From Methanofollis sp. UBA420 (lineage in GTDB: Archaea > Halobacteriota > Methanomicrobia > Methanomicrobiales > Methanofollaceae): 64,000 nucleotides of DNA. Position numbers and translations under genes: made by a program. Numbering within the stretch: position 1 is the first letter of the stretch; each line of letters begins with the position of its first letter. The stretch covers positions 168,741 through 232,740 of the forward strand of contig NZ_DAGX01000005.1 in the NCBI RefSeq assembly GCF_002498315.1, in the 5' to 3' direction. Under the pieces are notes generated by a model. It did not search any database, was not told the origin of the DNA, and saw only the letters and a program-made list of their open reading frames with translations. This document shows positions 62,280 to 64,000 of this stretch, one piece after another.

Positions 62280-63431
62280 ATGCTCGGCGGAGCGGTCGCC
62301 ATGCTCCTCTCAGACTCGGTCGACCCGGTGTCGGCATTCCTGGCGATCGATCCCGACGTCATGATCTTCCTCTTCTGCATGTTCCTCGTCGGCGTCGCCC
62401 TGGAAGAGAGTGGCTACCTCGTCACCCTGAGCACGACCCTCCTCGGCCGTGCAAAAACGGCAGGGGGCCTCATCATCCTTCTCATCCTCTTTGCCGGCAT
62501 CGGTTCCGCCCTCCTGATGAACGACACCCTCGCCGTCATCGGGACACCTCTCGTCCTCGGGTACGCGGTGCGCTACGGGATCAGGTCGCAGGCCCTCCTC
62601 CTTGCCCTTGCCTTCGCCGTGACCACGGGGAGCGTCGCAAGTCCGATCGGGAACCCGCAGAACCTCCTCGTCGCCACGAAGGGGGGTTTTGTCGACCCGC
62701 TCGCGGCGTTCCTCACCATCCTCGGGCCGCCGACCGTCCTTGCCCTCCTTCTTGTCTGCGCCGTTCTCTTCGTCGCCTTCAGGGAAGAGTGGGGAAAAAG
62801 TCTTGACGTCCCCGCGCCGCCTGCGTGCACCGGAGACCCCGACCTCACGACCCTTGCCCGGACCTCCCTTATCGTCGTCATCGCCCTGATCATCGCAAAG
62901 ATTGTCATCTTCGCGGTCGCACCCGGGACCGACATCCCTCTCATTGCCATCGCCGTCGCCGCCGCCGTCCCCCTTCTGGTCCTCTCTCCCCGCCGGATTG
63001 AACTTGTCAGGAAGGTCGACTGGGCGACGCTCATCTTCTTCGCCGCCCTCTTCGTCGTCATGGCCGGCGTGCGGGAGAGCGGCGCCCTTGCCAACCTGCT
63101 TACAGGTACCGGCGAGGCCACACCCTCTATCCCGGCGATCATTGCTGCGGGCATAGTCCTCAGCCAGTTCATATCCAATGTCCCCTTCGTCGCTCTCGCC
63201 CTCCCTCTCCTCACTCATGCCGGGACAGGGGATGCAGGGATGCTCGCCCTCGCGGCCGGGAGCACCATCGCCGGGAACCTGACGATTGCCGGGGCGGCAA
63301 GCAACGTCATCATCGTGCAGGGTGCCGAAAGGCGGGGGGTCACCCTGGATTTCTTCGGTTTCATGAAAATTGGCCTGCCGCTCACCCTCCTCCAGGCAAC
63401 GGTCTACACCGGGTGGCTGCTCCTGATCTGA
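62280..63431 (+). CDS. SLC13/ArsB-type anion transporter
   Basis: A 383-residue (from ATG 62280) ion transporter of the ArsB/CitM/SLC13 group with about ten membrane segments; ASPIGNPQNLLVA and NDTLAVIGTP are family signatures. In-frame codons from 62178 encode another membrane helix (LFFTHIALVIVGAVFLLIAF), so the true start is probably upstream, yet no ATG, GTG or TTG exists between the tspO stop and 62280. The substrate is unknown. Confidence 0.8.
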   Translation: MLGGAVAMLLSDSVDPVSAFLAIDPDVMIFLFCMFLVGVALEESGYLVTLSTTLLGRAKTAGGLIILLILFAGIGSALLMNDTLAVIGTPLVLGYAVRYGIRSQALLLALAFAVTTGSVASPIGNPQNLLVATKGGFVDPLAAFLTILGPPTVLALLLVCAVLFVAFREEWGKSLDVPAPPACTGDPDLTTLARTSLIVVIALIIAKIVIFAVAPGTDIPLIAIAVAAAVPLLVLSPRRIELVRKVDWATLIFFAALFVVMAGVRESGALANLLTGTGEATPSIPAIIAAGIVLSQFISNVPFVALALPLLTHAGTGDAGMLALAAGSTIAGNLTIAGAASNVIIVQGAERRGVTLDFFGFMKIGLPLTLLQATVYTGWLLLI

Positions 63432-63494
63432 GGTTTCGCTGCATCATTCGGTAAAACTATATGAGAAAAGGCGCCAGTTCTTCACTGGTGACCT

Positions 63495-63659
63495 ATGGAT
63501 CGGTATCAGTGCATGGTCTGCGGGTATATCTATGACCCGGAAAAGGGAGATCCCGACAGTGGGATTGCTCCCGGAACATTCTTTGACAACCTCCCCGAAG
63601 ACTGGGTCTGCCCGGTCTGCGGTGCACAGAAGAACAACTTTGTTCGGATGGACGAGTGA
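63495..63659 (+). CDS. Rubredoxin
   Basis: A 54-residue rubredoxin; CMVCG and CPVCG give the four-Cys iron site, with YIYDPEKGDPDSGIAPGTFF between. GGTGA precedes the start, and AAACTATATGAG near 63454 is the TATA box. An electron donor to the downstream flavodiiron protein is likely. Confidence 0.95.
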   Translation: MDRYQCMVCGYIYDPEKGDPDSGIAPGTFFDNLPEDWVCPVCGAQKNNFVRMDE

Positions 63660-63749
63660 GAGGGGCTTGATCCCTTCAGGGATGCCCCAAGCGTTATTTT
63701 TGCCATAAGGCGAAGACTTATAGAAGAAAAGGCTGAGTGAGGAGAGACT

Positions 63750-63911
63750 ATGGAGAAATATCAGTGTATGATCTGCGGTCATGTCTATGACCCGGCAAAG
63801 GGCGAACCGAAACAGAAGATCGGCGCGGGCATTGCGTTTGCAGACCTTGCCGAGGACTGGATCTGCCCGGTCTGCGGGGCTGCGAAGACGAAATTCAAAC
63901 AGGTGGCATGA
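63750..63911 (+). CDS. Rubredoxin, second copy
   Basis: A 53-residue rubredoxin with CMICG and CPVCG; the central loop (KGEPKQKIGAGIAFADLAED) differs from the first copy, being basic. GAGGAGA gives a strong ribosome site and GACTTATAG near 63715 a separate TATA box. It is one base from the flavodiiron gene and so probably its operon partner. Confidence 0.95.
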   Translation: MEKYQCMICGHVYDPAKGEPKQKIGAGIAFADLAEDWICPVCGAAKTKFKQVA

Positions 63912-63912
63912 C

Positions 63913-64000
63913 ATGGCTGTACGGGAGATTGTGCCTGATGTCTACTCGGTGGGTGCCGTCGACTGGGACCTGCGGCTCTTCGACGCCCTGATCGGCACCC
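63913..64000 (+). CDS. Flavodiiron protein FprA, 5' end only
   Basis: The window ends after 29 codons (MAVREIVPDVYSVGAVDWDL...). This N-terminus matches F420H2 oxidase-type flavodiiron proteins, which reduce O2 to water. The link to a preceding rubredoxin supports the call; the rest lies outside. Confidence 0.75.
   Translation, partial: MAVREIVPDVYSVGAVDWDLRLFDALIGT

Overview
The window looks like a chromosome segment of a hydrogenotrophic, formate-using methanogenic archaeon of the order Methanomicrobiales (Methanofollis/Methanoculleus-like by overall character; the genus is an inference). Supporting signs are two methanofuran biosynthesis genes (mfnD, mfnF), an F420-type formate dehydrogenase (fdhAB), a tungstate ABC transporter (wtpABC), an archaeal histone, TBP, RadA, a three-OB-fold RPA and FEN1, the small archaeal proteins DUF1890/DUF1894, an F420H2-oxidase-type flavodiiron protein next to two rubredoxins, high GC, and TATA-box promoters with both leaderless and Shine-Dalgarno starts.

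Layout. 1-6.1 kb: a giant cytoplasmic REC-PAS(x8)-GAF histidine kinase, a DUF2121-type protein and an RRM protein. 6.7-11.1 kb: divergent ADP-forming and AMP-forming acetate activation genes. 11.2-16.8 kb: TBP, a HTH regulator, rpiA, surE, mfnD-mfnF, then a zinc-ribbon membrane protein convergently overlapping a transposase-like zinc-ribbon/HTH ORF. 17-20.3 kb: fdhAB. 20.6-23 kb: methyltransferase/flavin reductase pair, two small proteins, acylphosphatase. 23-27.4 kb: wtpABC divergent from hisD. 27.4-28.4 kb: a repeat-rich interval with one small gene. 28.4-32.4 kb: a tightly overlapping three-gene operon (TPR/winged-helix protein, BrxD-like P-loop ATPase, OB-HD nuclease-like protein) with no other BREX genes; this is the best candidate for an undescribed system. 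32.5-37.8 kb: a second giant sensor kinase, split by a one-base frameshift. 37.9-45.2 kb: DJ-1/PfpI and thioesterase genes, pyrG, guaA ATPase subunit, and a biosynthetic operon argD-hisC-AK6 kinase-CDP-alcohol transferase. 45.2-45.9 kb: a gene-free interval rich in repeats. 45.9-57.6 kb: secreted protein, fen, presenilin-type protease, NOG1-like GTPase, CBS regulator, histone, PRC barrel, HAD phosphatase, radA, RPA, lysA-dapL. 57.7-60 kb: HTH regulator divergent from fdhD-DUF1890-DUF1894-MoaD. 60-60.8 kb: gene-free, with a run of hairpins. 60.8-64 kb: three membrane proteins, two rubredoxins and the start of a flavodiiron protein.

Togetherness. Formate oxidation is served by three separate loci: fdhAB (enzyme), wtpABC (tungstate/molybdate uptake) and the fdhD operon (cofactor sulfuration plus a MoaD-like sulfur carrier). 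Their promoters share short motifs (TTATCTG-NN-CCGG at fdhA and wtp; CGGATTAA half sites at wtp and fdhD), suggesting, but not proving, common control. Intergenic regions carry at least two families of dispersed repeats, one of which forms hairpins whose arms co-vary between copies. No rRNA, tRNA, CRISPR array or complete insertion sequence was recognised.
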